The notes below the pieces were generated by a model. It did no database searches, was not told the origin of the DNA, and saw only the letters and a program-made list of their open reading frames with translations. Positions 10,198-21,810 of a stretch of 64,000 nt of DNA are shown here, piece after piece; position 1 is the first letter of the stretch; each line of letters opens with the position of its first letter. Source of the DNA: Wolfiporia cocos. Lineage: Eukaryota; Basidiomycota; Agaricomycetes; Polyporales; Phaeolaceae. Where the stretch lies: NCBI GenBank assembly GCA_029448655.1, contig JACCLO010000053.1, positions 1 to 64,000 of the forward strand, read 5' to 3'. A program made the position numbers and the translations under genes.

Positions 10198-11617
10198 GAA
10201 AAATATTTTCTCTCGGGTTCTCCGGGCAGGTCTGGATGTGCCGAGATAGGCGAGGTGTTCGAGGGGTTGATGTCGAGTAGTTTTACCGGTTGAACGTAGC
10301 CTGTAGCGATTTAGAACTGCGGCGGTGCGTCGAATAAAGTGGAAATAATAGACATTGACTCGAAAATGTTTGTGACCGATTTCCTAAGTCCTAAGCGTAC
10401 GCCTCGAGCGCAGCCCTTCGTCTGACTTCGTCTGGGTGGAATTCGATGATTTGCTCGTATCTACACATCGCCTAAATACATGGAGAGCCACGAAATTTTC
10501 TACAACATTTTAAGTGTCCTAAAATTTCGAGTGTGCACCCTACAAGCTAGACAATCCAGAGACGAACCCTGAGATGGTGAAGACTGTCCTGAAACACAAG
10601 CAAATTATTTTATGAGACCGATCACCTGTAGATCTAGGGTGGTGCACCGAGGTTGGAGAGAAAAGACATGGAAAAAGCTATAGGAAGGCAGTTGGGGTTG
10701 GGCCAGACCTGGCTAGGCTAGAGAGCCTAGGGAAGCGTCAGATGGCACCTGTTTTGACTGGATGAGCAGCCAGATAGTGCCCGCAGGGCTTTTGCGACAT
10801 TTCAGATTGTGCATGAGCCAGCGAAGGTTCACTGTACGAGTATGATCGAGGCCGATCATGATCGGTCAAGCTGTGGCTGAACTACCTCAGATGGGCATTC
10901 TGCCTACCAGCTGGCTTTCTGTGGTGTGTTCTGTGTCGTTTTGGTGTGTGTTTGATCGTGCCCTGGTATTCTTACATGTGTCTAAAGTCTATGGCACATT
11001 TATATTGCAGCCGCAGCCACGCGCGAGCTGGAACGGCCAAAGACAATCGAGGCAGGGCACCGGCCGTGCGGGCCGTCTGGTCCCTTGGGGACACCTGTTC
11101 CTGGCCGTGCATGGCATCCCGTGCATGGTCCAGGAGCGCCATCCCTTCAGATATGAAGCTTATTGAGGAGGAGCTGGACTATAGGTATCAAGTTGCTGAG
11201 GATGAAGTGGACGAGCAGTGTGAAGATGAAGAGGGAAACAGGGCAGAAAATTATAAAGACAAGGATGGGGATTTGGGTCTGGATGAGGACAGAGTTGACA
11301 ATCTGGATGACCTGCTCAGCAAGAATGGCTTTGCACCACTTTGAGCAATATACACAGCTTCTCAGATGTGCTCAGATTTTTGTAGTTTGAGCATTCTCAA
11401 CATCATGTATACCACTTATTTTGTACATTGTGATTCTACATGATGGTTCTGAGGCCTCTAGGTGTGCACCACATTGTGTGGCATATGCCACAGGCTATAG
11501 TATATCCACATAGGTAAGCTGCAACAGCACTTTGCAATTCATATGCCAGCCTGACTACCAAACAACAATTCTATACCAGTCTGATGATTAGTTTCCCAGT
11601 CACACATTGAATTTGAC
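10198..11617. other. No recognised gene; short acidic ORF near the end
   Basis: No transposon boundary or known domain was recognised. A plus-strand frame at 10946-11344 ends with a strongly acidic stretch (EEELDYRYQVAEDEVDEQ) and a stop at 11342-11344. It could be the 3' end of a decayed gene. A palindrome-like GATCGAGGCCGATCATGATCGG sits near 10850. Confidence 0.3.
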
Positions 11618-12244
11618 TAGTGATGTGCAGGCCCAGCCCAGCCCAAAAGCCCTGGCTTTGATGGCCCACCGCTTTTCAAAACCTCAGGCCGGGCCCTCAC
11701 TGACAGCTCACAGCTTGGCCCAGCCTGGGCCAGGGCCAAGCTGGGGCCTACCACTGCTAGGATAGTCATCACTATAGCCTTGAAAGTTTGAAATACACCA
11801 TTTTCAATTGTTCCTTGATGAAAAGGAACATTGAGGCCTACAAATTATAGTGGTATTAAGTGTCAAAATAACCTTCCACCAGCATGGCATTCAGTAGTGC
11901 ACCTGCCATATGGGGTATTGTATAGGTGCCCAATGGTGAGTGGCAGGCTTCAACATTAAGGACATGACTTATTGGCTTTTTATGTAGTCTGAAATGAACA
12001 GCATATAATACTATAGTTTAGTTAAGCATACTACTATCCTGTACAATCTTATATTGTAGTTGCCAGACATTGTAGCCATTAAGGTCACCAGGCTGGGGCT
12101 CAACAGCTCAGCCTGGCTCAGCCTGAGATACAAGCTGGGCCCTGGGCCATCTCAAGCCATGTTGTAAAGCCTAGCTCACCCCAGCCCAAGTAGGGCTTGG
12201 CCCAGCTTGGCTCTGGCCTCAAGCCAGGCCTGGCACATCACCTA
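11618..12244. mobile_element. Non-autonomous hAT-type element, copy B
   Basis: 627 bp, the uninterrupted copy of the same family. Its ends are TAGTGATGTGCAGGCCCAG and CTGGCACATCACCTA. Its flanks ATTTGACT and GTTTGACT agree in 7 of 8 bases, so the duplication has one change. The interior matches copies A and C but is more diverged. It carries no transposase. Confidence 0.8.
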
Positions 12245-12501
12245 GTTTGACTGACATTGATAAGATACCTTCAGAGTGGCGATTGAATGCTACTCTGCTG
12301 TTGATATTATCAGCACTTATCTACAGAGATCAGATCCTTCCTTGATTGGCAAGTACCTCCAGCACTGCTCCAGCACTGGTAAGTCATCTCTGTCAGGAAT
12401 TAGAACCAGTTGTAATCACTTCAAATCAGTTCACACCTCATACAGTTCAATCCAAAGACAAACCAGTTCTACCCAAATCCTATAACCACCCCACATTAAT
12501 G

Positions 12502-13120
12502 TGTCACAAGAAATTGTGGCGTCATTTTCCCCATTTTTCCATGTTTTTATGCCAAAATGCTGGTTTTTAGCCGCTCGTAGGACAGCACGTGCATAGGTAG
12601 ATAAATGCTTTATCTTATCTAGCTACATCACGGTCTTTCGTCATCACTAGGTAACAACGTCACCTTGTATTGTAGCACATGACTTGACTGCACACAGACC
12701 ACACCTTTAGGGCAAGGCAGTTAGGTAGTTAGGGAGTTGCTGCATGTATATATACTTGGTGACGTCTGAGGTACTCCTCAGACTTAGTATCTCAGCCTAG
12801 GGGGTGTGTCCCCTGGCAACCTCTCAAAACCCTCTGCTGCCTGGCTTGAGTGTAACAGCGAACTGCATTAGCAACAAGCCCGCTGCTCTCTCCTTGAGGG
12901 TGGGGGCCTCTTTCAATATTATTCTTGCTTCACTCTCTGCTCGCTAGTCTGGGGGCATTGTGGTACACTCATGGGTTGTGACCTCAGGCATTCGGTGAGG
13001 CATCTCAATAGATGCAGCCTCCTGTTCTCCCCTTACGAGGATGGGGGCCCTGTAGGGCGGATATATAGGATATATAGGGGTTCCCCCGCTTAGGCAGGTA
13101 GCATGGTGGTTACCGTGTCA
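12502..13120 (+). repeat. LTR-like element, same family as 35627-36229
   Basis: TGTCACAAG...CCGTGTCA, 619 bp, with TATATATAC near 12750 followed by GTCTGAGG-TACT-CCTCAGAC. The flanks TAATG and TATCA do not match, so it may be one LTR of a larger element or a rearranged copy. The region from 12253 to 12501 shows nothing recognisable. Confidence 0.65.
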
Positions 13121-13586
13121 TATCACAACATCTCAGAAGCCCAAGAAACTGTTCTAATACTCCCAACAAAACAAAGCTACCACAAGGCAATATCTAAACA
13201 TAAGGTTTATCAAATTCCTGATCTATGTCACAGATCTGGGACATTCTACGAATTTTTCTATATTTTTACCTATTTTTCTGGCATTTCTACGAGCTTATTT
13301 ACACTTACACTTGTAACCGCCCATAGACACGTCCATGTACACAAACAACACATACATAACATGCATGTCCAAACTAGTTACTCAGCGGACTAGTTCTCCG
13401 AAGTCACACCCCTTAGTAATATCCCAATACCAGGCTATGTCACTAGGGATGACATGGAATACCGTGTGTATCATGCAATGGGGAATACCCCCCTAATATA
13501 ACCCTATACTCCTGATGAGGAGGAGCAGGCTATGTCCTGCCTATAAGATGCAGGTCACCATGCATGTCATAAGTCTCAGTGGTCGA
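13121..13586. other. LTR-like debris
   Basis: TGTCACAGATCTGGG at 13226 followed by the T-rich U3-type sequence seen at other LTR starts suggests the left part of an LTR. No matching end or target duplication was found. No gene is seen. Confidence 0.3.
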
Positions 13587-14522
13587 GTATGACACGGATA
13601 ACTTATCACAAGACGCGCTGCGGACCCAATGCAACGTGCTTATGAGTGGCATAATAGCCACTCCCCCAAAAGGGCTACGATAACAGCTCATGCTGCTATC
13701 GAGGGTCCAGCTATATCTGCAGTTCATATTCCCACGCTCGGCGCCTATTAGACACTCTATGGTGTAGGCCATGTATGCCGGCGCCACGTACGGGTAATGT
13801 ACCCTAGTTATTGCTCCGTAACGTCTATGATATTATGCTTTCGCATTATCTGTGACATTACCCCCACTTCAAGGATTAACCGTCTCTGGTTAAGGAGATA
13901 ACTTAGGCTGCATCAAGCCGCCCCCGGTACTAAGTATCACTTCTACTATGCTTTGTCATTGTGCCTGGTGAAGGGTACCCCCAATCCCTTATACCATTTG
14001 GCTTATGACGTGTGTGCCAACCTCTTGAAGGCCCGACTTACACCCTGGATTTTGGGTGCGGGTTAAGGCTATTTAATAGTAGTTTTTACCACGCAAGCTT
14101 TGACCAATCTTATCCCCTGATACCTTACGGTTATAGAGGGGCCCCATGATACAGGGGGTCACGTGGTGGGTACTTTTCCCTCAGCCGCCAGTGGTTCGGA
14201 AGCGCCCCAGGCAGTGGAAATATTTGCCACCACCCAGGTTCGAACCGGCGACCGGGTGAGCTGTTATTATATCACAAGACGCGCTGCGGACCCAATGCAA
14301 CGTGCTTATGAGTGGCATAATAGCCACTCCCCCAAAAGGGCTACGATAACAGCTCATGCTGCTATCGAGGGTCCAGCTATATCTGCAGTTCATATTCCCA
14401 CGCTCGGCGCCTATTAGACACTCTATGGTGTAGGCCATGTATGCCGGCGCCACGTACGGGTAATGTACCCTAGTTATTGCTCCGTAACGTCTATGATATT
14501 ATGCTTTCGCATTATCTGTGAC
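13587..14522 (-). mobile_element. Short non-coding LTR-type element (two about 250-bp repeats around 0.4 kb)
   Basis: A 250-bp segment is repeated almost exactly at about 13600-13853 and 14271-14522. It runs from ATCACAAGACGCG through CCCAAAAGGGC and ATAACAGCTCATG to TCTGTGACA. After the left copy comes TTACCCCCACTTCAAGG, the complement of a polypurine tract abutting an LTR, so the element reads on the minus strand. The 0.4-kb core has no ORF. Near 14241 is GGTTCGAACC, like a tRNA T-arm/B-box. Related sequence occurs at 33737-33960 and 42144-42388. Boundaries at the left ends of the repeats are unclear. Confidence 0.55.
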
Positions 14523-14915
14523 ACATGCAAGAGCTGCGGCCGGAAGGACTGCACAAACATGGAGGGGTGATGCAATTGGAGGGTGCCAGCATCCAAGGTG
14601 GACAATAAGGGGGCTCAGAAATCTACTAGCGGCAACCCCCCCACACCTCATGGCAAAGGTCACATGGTCCAGGTCACCACAACAGAGATGTGGATCCCAG
14701 ATGACAGTGACAACTCCATGGGCAACTCCACCGCCCATTCATCCGTGCGCATCACGGAGGTAGAGGAACCACTGGCCAGTACACCGGCTCCATCAACAGC
14801 CCCAATTGGTCAGCCACCGAATTGGGGCACTACCATTATCCCATGGCATTCAGTTGCCCAGAAAACTCCTGACCATCCAGCTAGCGAGTCGAATTTTCGC
14901 CTTCAGCACATGTGA
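14523..14915 (+). pseudogene. E2 gag C-terminal remnant
   Basis: In one frame, starting just after the short LTR element, a Cys cluster CKSCGRKDC is followed after a TGA (14568-14570) by a Thr/Ser/Pro-rich tail ending at 14913-14915. The Cys cluster may be the remains of a Gag zinc knuckle. The frame overlaps the protease frame by a -1 offset, the usual gag-pol arrangement. The upstream capsid part is absent. Confidence 0.5.
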
Positions 14916-15850
14916 ATCCTTGCCTATGTGTGCTGTGTACTAGTATAGTTGCCTGTACTGCTGACCTGCTTGTAAAAAATTGTGAAAATTTATATCACTA
15001 TTACAAGAATCATGCATGTGATAAGTCCCGATCTTTCCAGATCTGGGTTGACTTGTGGGTCTATGGTCAGAAAGTGCAAGGCTTGGCTTTAATCGATAGT
15101 GGAGCAACGTTATCAGTCATCAACTCAGACTTTGTTGACAAACATCGTCTAGTCACCCACGATAAGAAAGACCCTTTTTGGATTCATAATGCAGATGGAT
15201 CATACAACAAAAATGGTCTCATCAATAAGTCAGTTAAAGGATTCATGCAACATGGCGAGCACAAGGAAAAGGTATTCCTTACCATCATGAAAATCCACAA
15301 CCACGACCTTATCCTAGGATATGACTGGTTAATTAAACATAACCCCACTATGGACTGGAACTCTGGCAGTCTGGTATATCGATGTGGGTCTGCATGCCCA
15401 GAAGCCTCAGAATCGTCCCCTGATTCGGAAGAAGTTGCACCCGATGACGAAGAGGACAATAATAACATCAGCAACATTTGGGATTCTGCGCTAGACACGA
15501 TTGGAGATGGAAACCCTGATGATCCATTTATCAAGTGGATCGGTACCCTGTCCAATGAGGAATTGGGACTCCTCATGGGAATGGTAGGAGAAATCCACCA
15601 GAACAGACCAGAAGCTGCAACCGAAAAATGGAAGCAGCTTGTGCCTAAGGAATATTGGGAATTCGGCCCAATGGTATTTTCGCAAAAAGCATCCGAAAGG
15701 ATGCCAACACGTAAGCCATATGATCATGCCATCAATTTAATCGAAGGCACTCCATTGCCAACACTGGCCAAACCATATTCCCTCTTGCCAAAGGAAGAAA
15801 ATTCCCTCCGTGACTGGATCGCTGAAGAAAAGCGAAAAGGCTACATCTGA
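14912..15850 (+). pseudogene. E2 protease and start of reverse transcriptase
   Basis: The protease active site is ALIDSGATLSVI and the conserved end of the domain is LILGYDWLIKHNP. An acidic linker follows (DSEEVAPDDEED), then the RT lead-in KPYSLLPKEENSLRDWI. The frame ends at a TGA (15848-15850) where gypsy elements normally have a residue between GYI and the SPMASPVFFV motif; that motif continues at once in the same frame. A CGA-to-TGA change explains it. Confidence 0.85.
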
Positions 15851-16852
15851 GATTCAAGCTCCCCTATGGCCAGCCCAGTATTTTTCGTTGCCAAGAAAGA
15901 TGGAACCTTGTGCATGGTAATCAATTACAGGAAGCTGAACGAAATAACTGTGGATAACAAGTACCCTATACCCCAGATATCGGACCTTATCAACCAACTC
16001 TCAGGTGCATCGATCTTTACTAAGATCGACCTGAGATGGGGTTACAACAACGTCCGTATCAAGGAAGGTGATGAATGGAAAACAGCATTCATTACTAAAC
16101 AGGGGTTGTACGAAGCCATGGTTATGTATTTCGGTTTCAAGAACGTGCCAGGGACTTTCCAAGCAATGATGAACGACGTCCTAAAGGATTTCATTGCCAC
16201 CGGAAAAGTCATAGTCTATCTGGACGACATACTGATCTTTGGCAACGACTTAGCGGAACACCGCAAAATCACCAAGGCAGTCCTGAAAAGGCTGCGGGAC
16301 AATGATCTATATGCCAAACCCGAGAAATGCTTCTTTGAAAAAAGTAGCATCGACTATTTGGGTATGATAATTTCTAAGGGCAGAGTCGAAATGGACCCCT
16401 CGAAACTATCAGGAGTATTAGATTGGCTGACCCCAACCAAGGTGAAGGAAGTTCAAGCCTTTTTAGGCTTTGCGAACTTCTATCGGCGGTTTATTCAGGA
16501 CTTCTTGAAAATTGTGAAACCCCTGACAACACTCATGAAGAAGTCGGAGAAATGGCATTGGGATGAAGCACAGGAAGAAGCTTTCCAAAAGCTCAAGGCG
16601 GCCTTTACAACTGCCCCCATCTTACATATTCCGGACAAAATTCAGAAATTCCGTATAGAAGCCAACACATCAGACTTTGCGACTGGAGCAGTCCTAACGC
16701 AATGGTCACCAGATAGTTGGAAATGGAATCCTTGCGCCTTCTATTCCACAGGCATGACTGCCCCGGAACGGAACTACAAAATTTATGACAAAGAGATGCT
16801 AGCCATAATTCGAGCATTAGAAGAATGGCAACATTATCTCGAAGGTCACCCG
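15851..16852 (+). pseudogene. E2 reverse transcriptase and RNase H start
   Basis: RT motifs are MASPVFFVAKKDGT, then the catalytic YLDD in VIVYLDDILIF, then GFANFYRRFI. The RNase H domain begins FRIEANTSDFATG, where the first catalytic Asp expected at the N position is Asn. LCMVINYRKLN also departs from the usual LRMVIDYRKLN by R-to-C and D-to-N. All these fit G-to-A or C-to-T changes. The frame stops at 16852, where the LARD tandem inserted within the RNase H domain. Confidence 0.88.
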
Positions 16853-17946
16853 TGACACAGATGGCTCTGTGGGACTCACCAAGCCAGTATCCTGCGATGA
16901 ACTAGGCGACTTAGGTGAGGAAGAGGTTATCAGACGCAGTAGGAGGTAGGAGGTTCTTCTACGGCGTACGCCGAGAAGAATAGAACTGAAGTTAAAGAGC
17001 GCTTGGCTCCTACTTATATACATTGTGTCGGGAGGGCACGTGCTACTAGCTAGCGGTTGCCTTACCGGGTTATGTGGCTTTGCCAAGTGGCGAAGCTTTA
17101 TCTTATCTGATGTTTAGTTACTCTATCTAGAATGGCCGTGGAAGGCCCTAATGGCCGACCCAATCGTAATAGAGGGATTATGTCTTATCTGTGATACTAA
17201 CGCGGGCGCAGCCCGGGTATAGGTGAAGCCGGTTGCCGGATACCTTGCGGCATAATGGCGATTGGCCGTGCTTCGTTGGATGACCAAGGCGAGACGCCGA
17301 GGTCGTTATGCCATTGGACGGGTAGTACCGTGGCATGTGTTACAGCCCGGTCCGGATGGTTACCGGGGCATGTATTGGTCTTAGCCGTGAGGCGAGGACC
17401 GGTGTTTGGGCAGCGCCGTGATGGCAGAAGCCCGGGACTTGGAGAACGCCGAGTCCGTGAGATGGCCGAGAAGGCCGAGCCTATAGCGATATTGCCTTGA
17501 TGCTAATATAGTGCTATTTGGCCGTGTTGCCATTATTATGCGAAGGCGTGGCGCGCCTGAGGTGCCATTGTGATCAAGGATCTTATGGCGGTGGGAAGCC
17601 GGGAAGGCCGACCCAATAGTACAAGGCCGCGAGGCACTGTTTGTACATGTGGACATTATTATGCGAGCGTGCCGCGCTCGGCCTATCATTATGATCTACG
17701 ATCTATGACGTGGCTGGTCTTGCTCTGACGGGCGAGACCTTTATGACGTAGCTGTAACTATGCTATTGGACCGGAAGGTGCCGTAGCGTTATGTATGCTG
17801 GTCATGTGGTGATAAGCCCAGTTAAGAGCTTGTCGTGGTGGCAATGGGAGTTAACCCGTAGATAACTTGTAGTTAGACGTATAAATCCCAGGTAAATTGC
17901 TATAATCGTAGGAAAAATGCTGTAAGCCCCAGATAAATCTGTGACA
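16853..17946 (-). repeat. LARD LTR, left copy (3' LTR in sense orientation)
   Basis: TGACACAGATGG...TCTGTGACA on the plus strand. In sense orientation it holds TATATAAGTAGG (17020 leftward) and, about 30 nt later, AGTTCTATTCTT (16987-16976), which matches the primer site. TTACCCCCGCTTTAGG right after 17946 is the complement of a polypurine tract. Confidence 0.93.
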
Positions 17947-18015
17947 TTACCCCCGCTTTAGGTTTCATCGTCCCTGATGAAACTATTCCTCATTGTGTAC
18001 GTCCCAAGAGCGGTA

Positions 18016-18229
18016 TAACGCGTGATGACGAAGTGTCAAATGCCGTTATGGTGCTGCTTCAATTTGTCAATTGAACAGGGATAAATGGGAGTTTCAGGAC
18101 TTGTGGTGGAACCTGAGCGTGGAAGGCGATTTTATTCCTTATAGTGATTTGTAACGCGTGATAGCGAAGTGCTAAATGCCGTTACTAGCGATTATCAACG
18201 CGTGATGACCGAAAGGTCAAATGCCGTTG
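18016..18229. repeat. Three double-stem hairpin repeats in LARD internal region 1
   Basis: Units at 18016-18048, 18152-18184 and 18196-18229. Each has outer arms YAACG and CGTTR, constant internal-loop strands CGTGA and AATGC, and an inner stem that changes in step: TGAC/GTCA, TAGC/GCTA, TGACC/GGTCA. The outer closing pair is T-A, T-A, then C-G. The same three occur 4959 bp further on in the second copy. Confidence 0.8.
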
Positions 18230-18287
18230 TTAGGGAGATGTAGTCGTGTTACTAGAGTGTGCTGTCATTGTGCATGCGGATCCTAAG

Positions 18288-18347
18288 AGGAGGGACTCTC
18301 CTGTTATCGCTGAAGGTGTTCTAGTGCCTTTTCGCGACCTTGGTCGG
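18288..18347. repeat. Triple-hairpin module A
   Basis: P1 AGGAG/CTCCT with loop GGACT; linker GTTATCGCTG; P2 AAGG/CCTT with loop TGTTCTAGTG; TTCGCG; P3 ACC/GGT closed by TT. Modules B and C share loops and linker but have different paired stems. The second copy is at 23247-23306. Confidence 0.8.
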
Positions 18348-18520
18348 ATTATTGCTTTTGCTTATGACGTTACTCGTAGTAGAAGGCGATATGGAAATGG
18401 TCATCATATAGTGCCTTTGAATCTACTTGTAATCTGTATCTCCAATAGCTTGCCAAGCGTATTAGAGGGTGCATTGTGTCGTTGTACGTATTTCGGATAG
18501 CATTGTGCGATATTCCTTAG

Positions 18521-18580
18521 AGTGAGGGCTTCACTGTTAGCTCTGGAGATTTTCTAGTGTCTCTTCGAGCCCTTGGGCGG
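18521..18580. repeat. Triple-hairpin module B
   Basis: P1 AGTGA/TCACT with loop GGGCT; linker GTTAGCTCTG; P2 GAGA/TCTC with loop TTTTCTAGTG; TTCGAG; P3 CCC/GGG closed by TT. The second copy is at 23480-23539. Confidence 0.8.
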
Positions 18581-19834
18581 ATATGTTGCTTATGCGTAGT
18601 ACCCATTGAGTGTGACATAGCGGTGCTTTTTCGACGTCTATTGCCTAGCGGTGAATGGGATTGCAAGTTCCTTCGTTCGCGTGGCGGGTGTCTTAGGCTT
18701 TGTGCTTGTACAGGGGTAATCCTACTTTGTACGACTTATGCGGTTTGAACGGTTATTAAAGGGCGTCGCCTTATGAACGTTTATGAGGCGTCGCCTCCCT
18801 AGTATCGCAAGTACTAAGCGTGTGACATTTGTCAATGCCCATTTGTTACAGGGGTTGTGTCCCCTAGTTAGATTGCTTCTACGTAGCGATCTCTTCGGAG
18901 TCGTAAGTTCCGGAATGAAGCTGTGCCTTCGTTGTTGTATGCACTTATTTATTAACGAGTAGGCTTCTCGTGTAAAACCCCATAGTATAAGTACTAATCA
19001 TTGTGCATTATGGTCAATGCTTATGATTGTATTCCCTGATACTGTAGTGTCGTTGCCGTAGTGAGGCCTTATTGGGTAACCGTGAGAACATACATCCTTG
19101 TCAGGAGTTGTCTCGTATAGGTGTATCCCGTAAGGGCTGAAGTCCCATGGTGGCGATGACGGTAGTTTCCAATGTGCTTGTATGTCGTTAAAGTCGTTCT
19201 TCGATTGAGTATGACATTGTAAGCGTGGGAACTGGGATGATCGTTGGGGAAGGGTATATTTCGCTATTGGATAGATAGCTACTATATTCCTATTACAGGG
19301 TTGTCGTCCATATACGAATAGGACAGTACGAGCATGAATGAGGGTAATCGGGCCTCTTAGTGCATGTCGTTTGTTGCTTTAATGACCGTAAGGTTCATTT
19401 GTAAGCGTGGGATAGTGGACTTGTTAAGGTCCTAGGTGCGAAATTAGGGTTTCCACCCCCTCTTTCACGTTTGATCTCCCGATCAAACCTATCCAGATGG
19501 TTTTGGTTTTTAAAGAGGTTAAACCGCCTCTATACCCAGATAAGGGTGGGTGGATGTGGGCCGAAGGTATTCTTGACGTATATCCATATACGGCTGTATC
19601 CAGTGTAGTCGCTCGCATATGCGACCAGATTTTTATACTAAGGTTTCCAAGCCCTAGTTTGTCGGAATCGAAGGGTTTTCCAGGCCCATATTCGATGTAG
19701 TGACGAGATGTAATCCTTTCTTGACGTAAGGATACAGATCCGGATTTATTTATTACGCGTCTCGACGGCGTAGGTTTCCGTAAACCAAGCAATTAAATGA
19801 TAACCGATTGCCAAATCGGCTTGATTGAATTAAT

Positions 19835-19894
19835 AAGGGGGACTCCCTTGTTATCTCTGGAAGTTTTCGAGTGCTTCTTCGAGACCTTTTGCGG
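19835..19894. repeat. Triple-hairpin module C
   Basis: P1 AAGGG/CCCTT with loop GGACT; linker GTTATCTCTG; P2 GAAG/CTTC with loop TTTTCGAGTG; TTCGAG; P3 position does not pair cleanly (ACC, then TTTTGCGG). The second copy is at 24791-24850. Confidence 0.78.
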
Positions 19895-21798
19895 ACGATC
19901 GCATTGAGTTGCTAAGGTGTATTTTTCGAATTCGGTTATTCTCCCCACAGAGAAAAGTTGAATCGAAGTGAAATCAAAAGTGAGGTAGCTAGCCTCGTGA
20001 CGAATTTTGCGATTGGCGTGCGAAATTGTCGACTTCAATACAGGGGGGGACCGGTTGGAAACCGGTGTAGATTCGGCGATTGTGCGAGAATGCCGAATGA
20101 AGTGTGATTCTAGAAGCCTTGCGGCCTCCGCTACACTTCAAGGGAACGCGTATTAATAGCGTGTGTCCCTTGTTTTCCTTTCCTCTAACCCAGATTGCAA
20201 GATTCAATGAAGTAATCTTGTTGCGATCTGTTTGTACATGGGTGGCTGGTGGAAACAGCGCTGTACCCAATTATTTATAGACGCTTGTCAGACGTCTCTT
20301 CCCAATCGGATGGTAATTTCCTTGTCAGGAATTCCATTACCAAAAGGGGTGCCCCCGTTCTAAGGTTCTTTGTGACATGTGACCAAATGACAGATGCTCA
20401 ATAACCCGAATCCCCTTTTCAGGAGCGAAGACCGAAGTCAAACGGGCGCCGATAGATTAAGAATCTTAATCGACTTGGTACTTAGGCATTCCCATAGTAA
20501 TAATAGTTATAAGCATATGTTTGCCAAGCGTACGCGATCCTACGTCGAGTAAGGTACTAGTATCGTTTTTCGATTGACTTATTGTACCTAAGACGTAAAA
20601 GGTTGCTTTATATGTACATAAGCGACCTTAACCAGGCTAGATAACCTGGGAACCAGCAGGTGACGCAGGATTTCCAGAGGCGAATACAAATGCTATTGGA
20701 CGGTTTCTAAGCTACTTTACAAAGTAAGTAAGCTACTAGGAGCCGCCACTAAAACTACATATTTATCTACTTATTGACTGGGATACCAGGGTACCTGAAA
20801 GAGAGCTCATCATCAGCGATCAACGCTGAGTGGTCATGTCTAACACAAGAAGAACGGGGGCATGGTTAGGGGCGCCCTTGTCAGGACGCCGCGCGGAATT
20901 TAGCCGACAGGTGTCTTCATCGAAGCGCGCGACTTCCTTCTAGAAAGAGAGTCGGTGACTGCCAGCGCTTGATAAGCTGGGTCACATGGTTGGGAATAGG
21001 ATACACAGCCCATTTCCTCGTGGAGATGAGCTGGAAAGTGGTCGCAGTATTACACCGCGACCGGTCCGCGCTTTAGTGGTAAGGCTTGCCATCTATAGCC
21101 ACCTGGGTGTCACATCAGGGCTAAAAAACCATCCGTCGATCTAAGATCGCGCATTCACGAGCGCTCCACACATCAAGGATGGTGGGCAACGCCGCATGCT
21201 TCCGGTGGGGCCCCAACTCGGTTTAACCCAGGCTCGCACACCGAGCTGCCCGTAGGACTTACGCTATTGGCTACCGCGAGTGACCTCGGCTGGTTTGGCC
21301 TTGCGAGCCGCACCACCTCACCACTTGGATTCCCCGAAGGAGATCCCAAGCGGGCCCCTTACGCCTGGGGGGCGGCTTTGGAAGATTCCCACACCCAACT
21401 AAGGGAATACGCCGAAGCGCATATCCCTATGGGGATCCTACTGGTAGTGTTGGGTCCCTGAACAGGGATTGCCAAGACAGGGGGCTGCGCGCACACAGGC
21501 AGACGGTCCCCTTTTCCCAATAGGCGGGTCTCAACCGCTGGCACCAGCAACCTTGTCAGGAAGCCGGCGCCTCTCCTTAACCCTGGAGTCCGGGTTCGCA
21601 GGACGCATGCTGCTGATTAGGCAAGCAGCGCCCCACTGGGTGGCAGCAGGCCGCTAAGCCCGCCGCCGATGTATCCCAATCCGCAACCACGGAGCATACA
21701 TCCCCTTTGCAGGAGAGTAGCGGCCCCTGCGCTATCTCAGACACCTGTTGGAGGAAAAACCCAGGCGCCACCAGTTAAGGAGGCGCAGGGGGGTAGGT

Positions 21799-21810
21799 AG
21801 TTCTATTCTT
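21799..21810 (-). promoter_or_regulatory. LARD primer-binding site, self-priming type (central)
   Basis: AAGAATAGAACT on the minus strand, one base inside the LTR. It is the exact 12-nt complement of AGTTCTATTCTT at the predicted RNA start in the LTR. The same arrangement recurs at 26755-26766. Confidence 0.78.

Noticed and set aside
14229..14300. Possible tRNA gene on the minus strand (GGTTCGAACC)
   Set aside because: No acceptor stem, anticodon arm or box A at proper spacing could be folded; only a T-arm-like palindrome is present.
18016..18048. GTGATGA...GAA pattern resembling a hammerhead ribozyme or box C/D core
   Set aside because: The invariant CUGANGA core and the correct GAAA/NUH arrangement are absent. 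The second unit replaces TGATGA by TGATAG as part of a compensated stem change, so the bases are paired rather than catalytic.
21267..21461. Short ORFs in the LARD internal regions as genes
   Set aside because: They are below about 125 codons, lack recognisable domains, occur in a hairpin-rich region and recur identically only because the whole element is duplicated.
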